DNA of 64,000 bases from Zongyangia hominis (lineage in GTDB: Bacteria; Bacillota; Clostridia; Oscillospirales; Ruminococcaceae), in NCBI RefSeq assembly GCF_014385095.1, contig NZ_JACRTC010000001.1:372001-436000 (forward strand), written 5' to 3'. The position numbers and the translations under genes were made by a program. This document shows, in pieces, positions 55,424 to 64,000 of this stretch (the stretch's first letter is position 1; each line of letters begins with the position of its first letter). The notes beneath the pieces are model-generated. The model did not search any database. It saw nothing but the letters and a program-made list of their open reading frames with translations, and was not told where the DNA came from.

Positions 55424-55452
55424 ATATTACCATCTGCACAAAATGATGTCAA
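55424..55452 (-). promoter_or_regulatory. Promoter of the L-box / asd operon
   Basis: On the minus strand, a perfect TTGACA (complement of 55447-55452), 17-base spacer and TAATAT (complement of 55424-55429), 22 bp upstream of the L-box P1 stem. Its -35 is only about 47 bp from the queA start on the other strand. Confidence 0.8.
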
Positions 55453-55498
55453 ACAATTTGTGCGAAATAAATTCAATTTGTTCAAAGAGGATAAATCT

Positions 55499-56524
55499 AT
55501 GAAAAAATCGGACTTCTTTTTTGATCTCCCACAGGAGCTTATCGCCCAGACACCCCTCGAGCCCCGAGACCATTCCCGTCTGTTGCAGCTCGGTCGGACA
55601 AGCGGGGAAATATCCCACCACCATTTCTATGACCTTCCCGATCTCTTAAGGGCGGGGGATGTGCTCATCGTCAACGATTCCCGTGTGCTGCCCGCCCGCC
55701 TCTACGGCGCCCGGGAGGACACCGACGCCGTGATCGAGGTGGTGCTCCTCGAGCAAAAGGAGATAGATCTCTGGGAAGTGCTGGTGCGCCCTGGCAAAAA
55801 GGCAAAGCCCGGCCATGTGCTCCTTTTTGGGGAGGGAATGCTCCGGGGCGAGATCGAAGAGGTCCTTGACGGCGGTAACCGCCTTATCCGCTTTACCCAT
55901 GAGGGCAATTTTTACGACGTCATCGACCAGATCGGGCAGATGCCCCTGCCTCCTTATATTAAGGAAAAGCTCCAGGACAAGGAGCGCTATCAAACGGTCT
56001 ATTCCAAGGAGGTGGGTTCCGCCGCCGCGCCCACCGCGGGGCTGCATTTCACCAAGGAGCTGATGCAAAAGCTCACCGAAATGGGGGTCAAGATCGGTTA
56101 TGTCACCCTCCACGTGGGGCTGGGCACCTTCCGTCCGGTTAAGGTGGAAAATGTGGAGGAGCACAAGATGCACGCGGAGCGGTATTTCATGCCAGAGGAA
56201 ACCGCTGCGCTCATCCGGGAGGCAAAGAAAACCGGCAACCGGGTGATCGCAGTGGGCACCACCAGCTGCCGGACACTGGAATCGGTGGCGCAAAAATATG
56301 GGGAATTTAAAGAATGCTCGGGGAGCACGGACATCTTTATCTATCCCGGCTATACCTTCAAGGCTATCGACGGCCTTATCACCAATTTCCACCTGCCGGA
56401 AAGCACCCTTATCATGCTGGTTTCCGCCTTTGCGGGCTATGAGCATGTCATGAACGCTTACCGGACGGCGGTGGAGGAAAGGTACCGCTTCTTTAGCTTC
56501 GGCGATGCAATGTTGATTATTTAA
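55499..56524 (+). CDS. queA: S-adenosylmethionine:tRNA ribosyltransferase-isomerase QueA
   Basis: A 341-residue QueA, converting preQ1 in tRNA to epoxyqueuosine. Signatures are [63 protein letters not shown] and [14 protein letters not shown]. The frame extends upstream into the L-box complement, but AGAGGATAAATCT before the ATG at 55499 is the natural start. No tgt partner follows. No convincing own promoter could be told apart in the crowded divergent region. Confidence 0.95.
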   Translation: MKKSDFFFDLPQELIAQTPLEPRDHSRLLQLGRTSGEISHHHFYDLPDLLRAGDVLIVNDSRVLPARLYGAREDTDAVIEVVLLEQKEIDLWEVLVRPGKKAKPGHVLLFGEGMLRGEIEEVLDGGNRLIRFTHEGNFYDVIDQIGQMPLPPYIKEKLQDKERYQTVYSKEVGSAAAPTAGLHFTKELMQKLTEMGVKIGYVTLHVGLGTFRPVKVENVEEHKMHAERYFMPEETAALIREAKKTGNRVIAVGTTSCRTLESVAQKYGEFKECSGSTDIFIYPGYTFKAIDGLITNFHLPESTLIMLVSAFAGYEHVMNAYRTAVEERYRFFSFGDAMLII

Positions 56525-56560
56525 AAGATAGGAAAGGAAAGCCATCATAAGGGTAAATAA

Positions 56561-56597
56561 AAACCGGCAGCTGTGAATCACTCAGTTGCCGGTTTGA
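56561..56597 (+). terminator. Probable terminator after queA
   Basis: AAACCGGCAGCTG pairs with CAGTTGCCGGTTT (one wobble) around TGAATCACT or similar; the T-run is short. Confidence 0.6.
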
Positions 56598-56626
56598 TTA
56601 TGGATATATTCTTTCTAGAAATTAGT

Positions 56627-56655
56627 TTGTAAAAGGTCGCCAAGCTTGTTATAAT
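56627..56655 (+). promoter_or_regulatory. Sigma-A-type promoter for the dCache-GGDEF gene
   Basis: TTGTAA (56627-56632), a 17-base spacer and a perfect TATAAT (56650-56655), giving a 5' UTR of about 140 nt. Confidence 0.65.
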
Positions 56656-56800
56656 GGAAATCTAAGAAAAAGCGTTTAGACAATGAGGAAATTTCAGCGA
56701 TCCGTTTCGAATCTGAACGCGATATTTCCGTAAAGCTCCATTCGGGAGCCCTTGCGTCGGAGCGCGCACTCCGCCAGCAATTGGAGAGAGGTGTCACAGC

Positions 56801-58783
56801 GTGAAAAAGAATGTGCTTTTGCGTACAAACTTTCTGGTTTGCACCGTGATCATCATCGGATTTGTGATCACTGCCTGGATCGGTTATCAGTCCAACCAGG
56901 GCATTTTCCGGGAAGATATGGAACGAGTATCCACCCTGACCTCTGAGGGTATTTATCATCAAATTGATTCCATTTTTACAAAACCCATCAACATTTCTCT
57001 GACCATGGCCAACGACAGCCTACTCAAAAGTTTTTTACTGGGGGAACAGCAGCATCTAGAGGATCAGGAATTCATTGATACCATGCGGGTTTATCTGAAC
57101 GCCTACCGTGAAAAATACAGCTATGACTCTGTTTTTTTAGCCTCTGTCCAGACAAAGCGCTATTATTATTTTAACGGACTCGACCGCACGTTGGAGGAGG
57201 GAGATCCTGAAAACGGCTGGTTCTATGATTTTTTGGCGGGGGAAGAGGAATATAACATTGTTATCGACAACGATCAGGTGGAGGGCGCCGGCAATGAAGT
57301 GACCGTCTTCATCAACTGCCGGATTCGGGATGAAGAGGGCGCCACCATCGGCATTGTAGGCGTGGGTTTTCGCGTCAATACGCTGCAGGCGCTGCTGCAA
57401 AGCTATGAGGAGCACTCAGGGGTCAAGGCGTATTTGGTGGACAAAGCGGGTGATGTGGAAATTGCCACCGACCGCACCGGCTTTGAGGGAACGGTCAATC
57501 TCTTCGACATCTGCTCCTTTTCTCAGCTCAAAAACGAGATTTTAACTGTCCAAGACCAGCCGCAATACCTGTGGTATGATGGACAAATGGGGAGCGGTTT
57601 TGTCGTCAGCCGCTACGTCGACAATCTGGGGTGGCACCTCATTGTAGAAAACGACGCCACCGCGCTCAATCAAAAGCTGGCGAAGCAGCTGTTGAGGGAA
57701 GTGCTGATTGTCATCGGGACAATTCTACTGGTGCTTGTCACCATCACCAGCGTTATCCGGCGGTATAACCGGCGTATTATTGAGCTAACCGTTGCCCAGG
57801 AACAGGCGCATCAAAGCATTTTCCAAAAAGCCACTGAACAGCTCTATGAAAATATCTATGAAATTGATATTTCCCACAACCGGGCGGCCAGCGAGGCCAC
57901 CCAAGCGTATTTTGAGAGCTTGGGCGCGCCGTCCAATATCCCCTATGATGAGGCGCTGCAGGTAATTGCCCAAAAGCAGATCAAGGAGGAGCACCGCCAA
58001 GGCTATCTGGACACCTTTTCATCCAAGAATGTTTTGCAATCCTTTGCCGAGGGGCGGGATCATCTGCGGTATGATTTCATGATTACCAATGACGGCGCCG
58101 CTTACTATTGGATGAGAATTACCACCCAAATCTTTTACTGGAGCGAGGACGATTCCGTGCGCATGATGGTCTATCGCCAGAATATTGATGCGGAAAAGCG
58201 TCGGGAGCTCTATATGTACGAGCAAATGCAAAAGGACTCCCTGACGGGTCTTTACAATAAGGTGGCCACCCAGGAGCATATCCGCGAGATGCTGGACCGC
58301 CACCCCCATACCTCTTTCGCCTTTTTCATTCTGGACATCGACAATTTCAAGGAGGCAAACGACAACTTAGGGCATGCCGCCGGCGACGAGGTGCTGATCA
58401 GCTTTGCGAAGACGCTCCAATCACAGTTCCGGAAAGAGGATGTCATCGGACGCATTGGCGGTGATGAGTTTATCGCGTTTATGTCCGTGCCAAATAGGGA
58501 AACAGCGGAAGAAAAGGCAAGGCTGCTGTCCAGCGTCTTGTGCAGAGAGGTCAACACGGAGGCCGGGGCCTGGCATGTTTCCACCAGCATCGGCGTGGCA
58601 CTGGTCCCGGAATCGGGAAGGGACTTTGAGCGCTGTACCGCAAGGCCGACGACGCCCTCTACCAGACTAAAAAACAGGGGAAAAACGGATATACCGTCTT
58701 TGCTCCCAACAAATCGTAAAATTTCGGGCGATATGGCAGATATCGCCCGTTTTTGTATGAAATGTATCACACAGGTAAAATGA
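56801..58783 (+). CDS. dCache-PAS-GGDEF diguanylate cyclase with a probable 1-base frameshift near its C-terminus
   Basis: As read, a 660-residue frame. Membrane segments are at about 9-28 and 300-322, with a dCache-like sensor between. A PAS-like region spans about 340-470, then a GGDEF domain from about 485. The GGDEF loop GRIGGDEF is intact and RKED gives an inhibitory I-site. After E610 (58628-58630) the frame loses similarity. One base off (from 58630) it reads ALYRKADDALYQTKKQGKNG and stops at 58717-58719, exactly the normal last helix of a GGDEF domain. A terminator at 58725-58754 follows that restored stop. So one base is missing around 58630, either a real mutation or a sequencing error. 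GTG start after GGAGAGAGG. Confidence 0.82.
   Translation: MKKNVLLRTNFLVCTVIIIGFVITAWIGYQSNQGIFREDMERVSTLTSEGIYHQIDSIFTKPINISLTMANDSLLKSFLLGEQQHLEDQEFIDTMRVYLNAYREKYSYDSVFLASVQTKRYYYFNGLDRTLEEGDPENGWFYDFLAGEEEYNIVIDNDQVEGAGNEVTVFINCRIRDEEGATIGIVGVGFRVNTLQALLQSYEEHSGVKAYLVDKAGDVEIATDRTGFEGTVNLFDICSFSQLKNEILTVQDQPQYLWYDGQMGSGFVVSRYVDNLGWHLIVENDATALNQKLAKQLLREVLIVIGTILLVLVTITSVIRRYNRRIIELTVAQEQAHQSIFQKATEQLYENIYEIDISHNRAASEATQAYFESLGAPSNIPYDEALQVIAQKQIKEEHRQGYLDTFSSKNVLQSFAEGRDHLRYDFMITNDGAAYYWMRITTQIFYWSEDDSVRMMVYRQNIDAEKRRELYMYEQMQKDSLTGLYNKVATQEHIREMLDRHPHTSFAFFILDIDNFKEANDNLGHAAGDEVLISFAKTLQSQFRKEDVIGRIGGDEFIAFMSVPNRETAEEKARLLSSVLCREVNTEAGAWHVSTSIGVALVPESGRDFERCTARPTTPSTRLKNRGKTDIPSLLPTNRKISGDMADIARFCMKCITQVK
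58725..58754 (+). terminator. Terminator after the dCache-GGDEF gene
   Basis: CGGGCGATAT pairs with ATATCGCCCG around GGCAG, followed by TTTTT. It lies inside the frameshifted frame but just after the restored stop codon. Confidence 0.88.
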
Positions 58784-58812
58784 TTGCGCCCCCCCTTTTT
58801 CTATGATAGAAT
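58784..58812 (+). promoter_or_regulatory. Possible promoter for the REC-GGDEF-EAL gene
   Basis: TTGCGC (58784-58789), a 17-base spacer and TAGAAT (58807-58812), about 140 bp before the start. Confidence 0.5.
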
Positions 58813-58952
58813 GAATACCATACGAATTTAAAGTCGGAAATACGATTTCTTTTAGATAAAATATATTAAAAACGCGATGCAGGGCTCTCGCTGCGAGTCT
58901 ATTTAACGCTGGGTCTATGGCTGAAACACGCGCGGATATGAGGGGTGAAGCT

Positions 58953-61538
58953 ATGCTTTCACAAAGAAAAATACTGGTTGTCGAAGATAATGTGATCAAT
59001 CGGACCATGCTGTGTGAGATTTTGTCGGGCCAGTATCAGGTGTTGCAGGCGGAAAATGGACAGGCGGCCCTGTCGGTACTCAAAGAAAATGGAGATCAAA
59101 TTTCCCTGATCCTGTTGGATATCATGATGCCGATTATGGATGGATATACCTTTTTGTCCATTGTCAAGGCGGACAAGGCCCTCTCCGCGATCCCTGTCAT
59201 CGTCACCACCCAAAGCGATGGAGAATCGGATGAAGTGGCCGCGCTTTCTCACGGAGCCTCCGATTTTGTGGCCAAGCCCTATAAACCCCAGGTGATTTTG
59301 CACCGGGTGGCCAGTATCATCAACCTGCGGGAGACTGCCGCAATGATGCATCAGGTCCAGTATGACCGGTTGACAGGCCTTTTTACCAAGGAATTCTTTT
59401 ATCAACGGGTCAAAGAGATCTTATTGCGCAACCCCAACCGCTCCTATGACATCATCTGTTCCAACATTGATAATTTTAAGCTGATTAACGATATTTTCGG
59501 TATGCCGGCGGGCGATCAACTACTGCGCATTGTGGCGGAGCTCTACATAAAAAAGGTGGGCGATAAAGGAATTTGCGGACGCTTTAACGCGGATCAGTTT
59601 ATCTGTCTATTGGAACATAGAGAAACATATACCGACAGCCTGTTTATCCAGGCCAGTGAGCAGATCAACTCCCTCTCCAGCGCCAAAAACATCATGATGA
59701 AATGGGGCATTTATGAGATCGTAGACAGGACCATTTCGGTGGAAAAGATGTGCGATAGGGCTCTGCTGGCGGCGCGGAGCATCAAAGGGCAGTACGGCAA
59801 ATTTTGTGCCGCCTATGACGATGAGCTGCGCAGCAAACTCTTACAGGAGCAGGCCATCACCGACGGCATGGAGGCCGCCCTCAAAGAAGGCCAGTTTGAG
59901 ATTTATCTGCAGCCCAAATACCGCATTAAAGACGATAAGCTGGCCGGTGCAGAAGCGCTGGTGCGCTGGAACCATCCAAAATGGGGGATGCAATCGCCAG
60001 GGCTGTTTATCCCGCTGTTTGAGCGAAACGGCTTTATCACCCAATTGGACCAATATGTTTGGAACCAGGCCTGCGCCACCTTGCGGGACTGGGACGACCG
60101 CGGCTTTGACCCGCTTTGCGTATCCGTCAACGTATCCCGGGCGGATATTTATAACACCGACCTGCCGGATTTCCTACTGGAAATGGTGCGGCGCCACGGG
60201 CTGAGTCCCGCAAGGCTACATTTGGAAATAACGGAAAGCGCCTATACGGAAAATCCCCATCAGCTCATTGAAACTGTGGCCCATCTGCGGGAGGTGGGAT
60301 TCGTCATTGAAATGGATGACTTTGGGAGCGGGTATTCTTCCCTCAATATGCTCAATAATCTGCCCATTGATGTGCTCAAGCTGGATATGAAATTTATTCA
60401 GAGCGAGACGGCCAAACCGATTAACCAGGGAATTTTGCGTTTTATTATGAGTCTAGCCCGCTGGATGAACCTGAGCGTGGTGGCGGAAGGGGTGGAAAAC
60501 CGCGATCAGCTGGAGCGGCTGCGGGAAATCGGCTGTGATTATGTCCAGGGGTATTACTTTGCAAGGCCAATGCCTTGCGGTCAATTTGAAGCCCTACTCC
60601 AGGAGCATGGGGCGTCTGTCCAGGAGGAATACCTACAAACCGAGCCACGGTACGACCAAGGGGCTCCGGTCCTTTTGGTGGCCGATGAGGATGCCGCCTA
60701 CCGCGAACAGGTAAAACGGGTCTTTGAGGGACGGTACCAGGTGGTGGAAGCGCCCGACCAAAAGGCGGCGTGCCAGTGCTTCTCCGATTGCGGCCACCGG
60801 ATGGCGGCGGTGATTTTGAGCATGACGCTGCCAGAGCAGGGCAGCATGACGGTGCTGGAAGCGATGATGAGGGAAAAACATTCCCGGCATATTCCCATCA
60901 TTGCCACCGGCATACAGGATCCGCTTTTGGAAGAACAGGCCCTGGAGGCGGGCGCCGACGACTATGCCGCCAAGCCCCACCACCAAAAGAGCCTTTGGAA
61001 GCGGGTGCACCGCGCGATGGACCTGACGGCTTCCAGGGAGCGGGAGCGCCGCCTGCAAGATGAGGTCTACCGGGATTATTTGACGGGCCTGCTTAACAGG
61101 CGGGGGTTTGATTCGGTGATGGAAACCTTGCAACAGGAACATCTTCCCTTTGCCGTTATCCTTTTTGATATCAACCAACTCAAATACATCAATCATACCT
61201 TCGGCCACGACCAGGGGGACCGCCTGCTGATGCAATTTGGAGAGATCCTTCGCTCGAGCACCCGCGGCGGCGACATTCTCGCCCGTTATGGCAGCGATGA
61301 ATTCGTGTTGGTGGTCAAACAGATGCGTAATGAAAACGCTGTCCTCGCAAAAGGTAGGGAGATTTGTCAGGCGTTTTTGAGCGGATGCAGACAAAATGCC
61401 ATATCCGCGTCCTGTTCCGCCGGTATTGTCATCGCGGACGCGGGAACTGCCATGGATACGGTGATGAAACGGACAAGTTTGGCACTGACGCGCGCGAAGG
61501 CCAGCGGCCAAGGCGGCTGCTGTTTATGGAAGGAATGA
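58953..61538 (+). CDS. REC-GGDEF-EAL-REC-GGDEF signalling protein
   Basis: An 861-residue cytoplasmic protein with five domains. REC1 (about 5-125) has VVEDN and the phospho-acceptor D56 in LLDIMMP plus AKPYKP. GGDEF1 (about 135-285) reads FNADQF and is degenerate. EAL (about 295-545) has AEALVRW, LEITES, DDFGSGYSS, KLDMKF and AEGVEN, so it should be an active c-di-GMP phosphodiesterase. REC2 (about 560-685) has serine instead of the phospho-acceptor aspartate. GGDEF2 (about 700-855) has YGSDEF with an RGGD I-site. AGGGGTG lies before ATG 58953; in-frame ATGs at 58917 and 58938 lack a site. The stop overlaps the histidine kinase start. Confidence 0.88.
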   Translation: MLSQRKILVVEDNVINRTMLCEILSGQYQVLQAENGQAALSVLKENGDQISLILLDIMMPIMDGYTFLSIVKADKALSAIPVIVTTQSDGESDEVAALSHGASDFVAKPYKPQVILHRVASIINLRETAAMMHQVQYDRLTGLFTKEFFYQRVKEILLRNPNRSYDIICSNIDNFKLINDIFGMPAGDQLLRIVAELYIKKVGDKGICGRFNADQFICLLEHRETYTDSLFIQASEQINSLSSAKNIMMKWGIYEIVDRTISVEKMCDRALLAARSIKGQYGKFCAAYDDELRSKLLQEQAITDGMEAALKEGQFEIYLQPKYRIKDDKLAGAEALVRWNHPKWGMQSPGLFIPLFERNGFITQLDQYVWNQACATLRDWDDRGFDPLCVSVNVSRADIYNTDLPDFLLEMVRRHGLSPARLHLEITESAYTENPHQLIETVAHLREVGFVIEMDDFGSGYSSLNMLNNLPIDVLKLDMKFIQSETAKPINQGILRFIMSLARWMNLSVVAEGVENRDQLERLREIGCDYVQGYYFARPMPCGQFEALLQEHGASVQEEYLQTEPRYDQGAPVLLVADEDAAYREQVKRVFEGRYQVVEAPDQKAACQCFSDCGHRMAAVILSMTLPEQGSMTVLEAMMREKHSRHIPIIATGIQDPLLEEQALEAGADDYAAKPHHQKSLWKRVHRAMDLTASRERERRLQDEVYRDYLTGLLNRRGFDSVMETLQQEHLPFAVILFDINQLKYINHTFGHDQGDRLLMQFGEILRSSTRGGDILARYGSDEFVLVVKQMRNENAVLAKGREICQAFLSGCRQNAISASCSAGIVIADAGTAMDTVMKRTSLALTRAKASGQGGCCLWKE

Positions 61539-64000
61539 ACGGATTGATCAAAGAAAGAACCGCCAAAGAAACGCTGGAGGCCTTTTGCCGGGCTTGGTTC
61601 GCCGAGCGCAGCCGGGAGGAGACCCTGGGCTTTTTGTCGGAGGATGTGGGGTTTGTCGGCACCGGGGAAGAGGAATTTGCCAGAGGTAAAGAAGAAATGT
61701 CCCTTTATCTCGAAAGAGACATCCATGAGATTCCAGAGCCATTTTCATTTTCTCTTTCCAACCTCTACGAACAGCAAATTGCGAAGGATGTAGACAATAT
61801 TTCCTCGGATTTGACGCTTAAAAACACGGCCTATACCTGGCGCTTGCGGGCCTTTTTTACCCTCGTGCGGGAAGAAGGGGATTGGCGGATCCGCAGCTTC
61901 CACTTCGCAGAAGCCAGCAGCACTCAGCGGCAAGGGGAGCATTATCCCCACACTTTGGTCATTGAAAATACGATGCGGCAGCGCCAGGAACTGCTCAACG
62001 ATTCCATTCCCGGCGGCATGATGGGCGGATATTTAGAGAAAGACCTGCCCTTTTATTACATCAACCGGCGGATGCTGGATTATCTGGGCTATGAAGACGA
62101 GGCGGAGTTTGTGCAGGATGTGGGCGGTTTGCTTCGCAACTGCGTCCACCCCGAAGACTGGGCTGCGGTTGAAAGCGTCATTGACAGTGCGGCGGCGGAT
62201 CCGGACAGCGGCGAATATATGGTGGAATACCGGATTAAAAAGAAGGACGGCTCTTACCTGTGGGTACAGGAAGTGGGACGAAAAACCGCCTCCAAAGATG
62301 GGCGCCCGGCCATCAATATCCTTTGCATCGACATCACGGCACAAAAGCAGGCCCAGGAAGAGGTCCTGCACATCTATAATAACATCCCCGGCGCGGTGTT
62401 TCGCTGCCGGTTTGACAGTGACTATTCCGTCATCGACGCCAACGACGGCCTGTTTGAATTTCTCGGCTACACCCGGGAAGAATTTGCGGCCATGGGCAAC
62501 CGGATGTCTTCGGTTATCTATCCCGATGATTTTGTTGTGATGGCGGATATTCTGCGGGCACAGCTCAAAAATAGCAACACCATCCACAATGAAAACCGCT
62601 TAATTTGTAAGGATGGAGTGATTAAATGGATTTCCATCAAGGCCCAGCTGTTCACGGAAGCAGACGGGGAGGAATACTTTTACTGCGTATTTGTGGACAT
62701 CACCGATGAAAAGCGCTTGCAGGAGCGCGGGAAAGAGATGTTTGAAAAGGAGCTTGCCTATTTTGCGGAGCTTTCTTCGGCGGAGGGGAGCATCCAGGGC
62801 CGCCTCAATGTGACTCAAGACCGCATGGAAAGCTATCTTTCCACTTCGGATGTGGCCATTGCTCAAGTGGGTGATTCCTACCGGGAGACCATTGAAAAAC
62901 TGGCGTCCTCGGCTGTGGACGCAGTTTATGGACAGGAAATCCTACGGACTCTCAGCCGGGATGGGGTCTTGCGGGATTATACTGGGGGAAAGACGGACTA
63001 CCATTTTGACTTTTTACGTAAACGCAATGACGGCAGCATTTTCTGGAGCAGTACAAGCTTTCGTACCTATCTCAACCCGGATTCTGGGGATATTATCGTC
63101 TTCTTTTATACCTTTGACGTCACCGAGCAGAAGATGAAGGAACTGCTGCTGTTAAAAATTACGGAATTAGACTACGATATTATTACGGAAATTGATATAT
63201 TAAAGGACCGGCATCATCCGATTTCCATAAAGGAGAGCCAGAAAAGTACCATGATCCGCGAGGGCCCTTTCCAGCAGGAAATCCGCAATATTTCCGCCCG
63301 CTTTATGGACGGGGCCAACCAAGAGGAATATTTGGCCAAGCTTGACTATACGTATATGAGAAAGCAGCTCGACAAGAAAGACGCCTATAATTTTGTAGTA
63401 GAAATGAAGGATGAATACGGCAATCTTCGGGTCAAGCGCTTTCAGATTTTTTATATCAATCAAACTTTAGGGCGGGTTTGTATGGCCCGCACCGATGTGA
63501 CAGATGTGGTACGGCAAGAACAGCGCCAAAAGGAGGAACTGGCCGCTGCCCTGGTTGCGGCGGAACAGGCAAACGCTGCAAAAACGGACTTTCTTTCCCG
63601 AATGAGCCACGAAATCCGCACGCCCATGAACGCCATCATCGGGATGAGCACCATTGCGGCCCAGTGCATCGGCGACGACGAACAGGTGACCGACTGTATC
63701 TCCAAAATCGGTATTTCCTCCCGTTTCCTGCTGAGTCTGATCAATGATATCCTGGATATGAGCCGGATTGAAAGCGGTAAAATGCTTTTAAAGAACGAAA
63801 AGATTCCCACCGAGGAGTTTTTGTGCGGGGTCAATTCTATCTGCTATGCCCAGGCAGCTTCTAAAAATGTGGAGTATGAGTGTATTGTCGACCCGGTGCT
63901 TGACGACTACTATATCGGCGACGCCATGAAGCTGCAGCAAGTGCTGATCAATATTTTGAGCAATGCCATCAAATTTACCCGCGAAGGCGGGAAAGTCACC
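61535..64000 (+). CDS. Multi-PAS sensor histidine kinase with SnoaL-like N-terminus (incomplete at window end)
   Basis: An open frame of 822 codons running off the right edge. Residues about 1-125 look like a SnoaL/NTF2-like cone domain (AFCRAWFAERS; WRIRSFHFAEAS). Two clear PAS/PAC units (about 145-265 and 270-385), a third (about 420-535) and a divergent one (about 540-660) follow. HisKA has the phospho-histidine H692 in SRMSHEIRTPMN. The start of the ATPase domain shows the N-box QQVLINILSNAIKF. No signal peptide or membrane helix was seen. The ATG at 61535 overlaps the previous stop (ATGA); an in-frame ATG at 61526 is the alternative. The tail may hold receiver domains outside the window. 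Confidence 0.85.
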   Translation, partial: MNGLIKERTAKETLEAFCRAWFAERSREETLGFLSEDVGFVGTGEEEFARGKEEMSLYLERDIHEIPEPFSFSLSNLYEQQIAKDVDNISSDLTLKNTAYTWRLRAFFTLVREEGDWRIRSFHFAEASSTQRQGEHYPHTLVIENTMRQRQELLNDSIPGGMMGGYLEKDLPFYYINRRMLDYLGYEDEAEFVQDVGGLLRNCVHPEDWAAVESVIDSAAADPDSGEYMVEYRIKKKDGSYLWVQEVGRKTASKDGRPAINILCIDITAQKQAQEEVLHIYNNIPGAVFRCRFDSDYSVIDANDGLFEFLGYTREEFAAMGNRMSSVIYPDDFVVMADILRAQLKNSNTIHNENRLICKDGVIKWISIKAQLFTEADGEEYFYCVFVDITDEKRLQERGKEMFEKELAYFAELSSAEGSIQGRLNVTQDRMESYLSTSDVAIAQVGDSYRETIEKLASSAVDAVYGQEILRTLSRDGVLRDYTGGKTDYHFDFLRKRNDGSIFWSSTSFRTYLNPDSGDIIVFFYTFDVTEQKMKELLLLKITELDYDIITEIDILKDRHHPISIKESQKSTMIREGPFQQEIRNISARFMDGANQEEYLAKLDYTYMRKQLDKKDAYNFVVEMKDEYGNLRVKRFQIFYINQTLGRVCMARTDVTDVVRQEQRQKEELAAALVAAEQANAAKTDFLSRMSHEIRTPMNAIIGMSTIAAQCIGDDEQVTDCISKIGISSRFLLSLINDILDMSRIESGKMLLKNEKIPTEEFLCGVNSICYAQAASKNVEYECIVDPVLDDYYIGDAMKLQQVLINILSNAIKFTREGGKVT

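Noticed and set aside
58631..58783. The apparent C-terminal 50 residues of the dCache-GGDEF frame
   Set aside because: They follow a frameshift, do not resemble a GGDEF end and run through a terminator.

Overview
The window looks like a core chromosomal segment of a GC-rich, spore-forming, anaerobic Firmicute, most likely class Clostridia, order Oscillospirales (Ruminococcaceae/Oscillospiraceae-like). The reasons are consistent AGGAGG-type ribosome sites, some GTG/TTG starts, low-GC-type gene neighbourhoods (rapZ-whiA, rplS-lepB-rbgA-rnhB-yraN, tig-clpP-clpX-lonA-ysxC), a SpoIVFA/SpoIVFB-like sporulation pair, a CotH-like gene, an NfnAB-type pair and a lysine riboswitch. No phage, transposon, integrase or CRISPR array was found.

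Layout. 1-8.7 kb: tail of an unidentified gene, ROK glucokinase, murB, rapZ, whiA, dnaE and pfkA. 8.8-15.8 kb: an acetyltransferase, an AT-rich 620-bp gap, then a secreted cell-wall block made of a GHL10 lipoprotein and a 1442-residue protein with glycosidase-like, amidase and SpoIID domains. 16-22.9 kb: nfnA/nfnB, a small minus-strand coiled-coil gene, the spoIVFA/spoIVFB-like pair and a radical-SAM pair. 22.9-31 kb: ribosome and secretion housekeeping genes, a dipeptidase, threonine synthase, DUF1540, a phosphoesterase and trigger factor. 31.2-39.9 kb: clpP, clpX, lon, ysxC, lysA, a TrpR-like regulator, a methyltransferase and Hsp33. 39.9-41.1 kb: two identical Val-Asp-Phe-Gly tRNA operons (the second also carries Cys), each with its own promoter.

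41.2-51.7 kb is the most accessory-looking part: an eight-gene, one-promoter, one-terminator operon. It encodes a VTC-domain protein, DUF4956 membrane protein, CotH-like kinase, membrane-anchored glycosidase-like protein with a CBM9-like tail, HEAT-repeat membrane protein, processive-type GT2 glycosyltransferase, a sensor with degenerate GGDEF and EAL domains, and a TIM-barrel-like membrane-anchored protein. I read it as a candidate c-di-GMP-responsive cell-surface polysaccharide system.

51.7-55.5 kb is a minus-strand lysine-branch operon (asd-dapA-dapB-ACT protein) behind an L-box lysine riboswitch with its own promoter and terminator. It complements lysA at 36.5 kb. queA follows on the plus strand. 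56.6-64 kb is a c-di-GMP and phosphorelay cluster: a dCache-GGDEF cyclase with a probable single-base frameshift, a REC-GGDEF-EAL-REC-GGDEF protein, and a multi-PAS histidine kinase that runs off the window. All calls come from reading the sequence; no database search was run.
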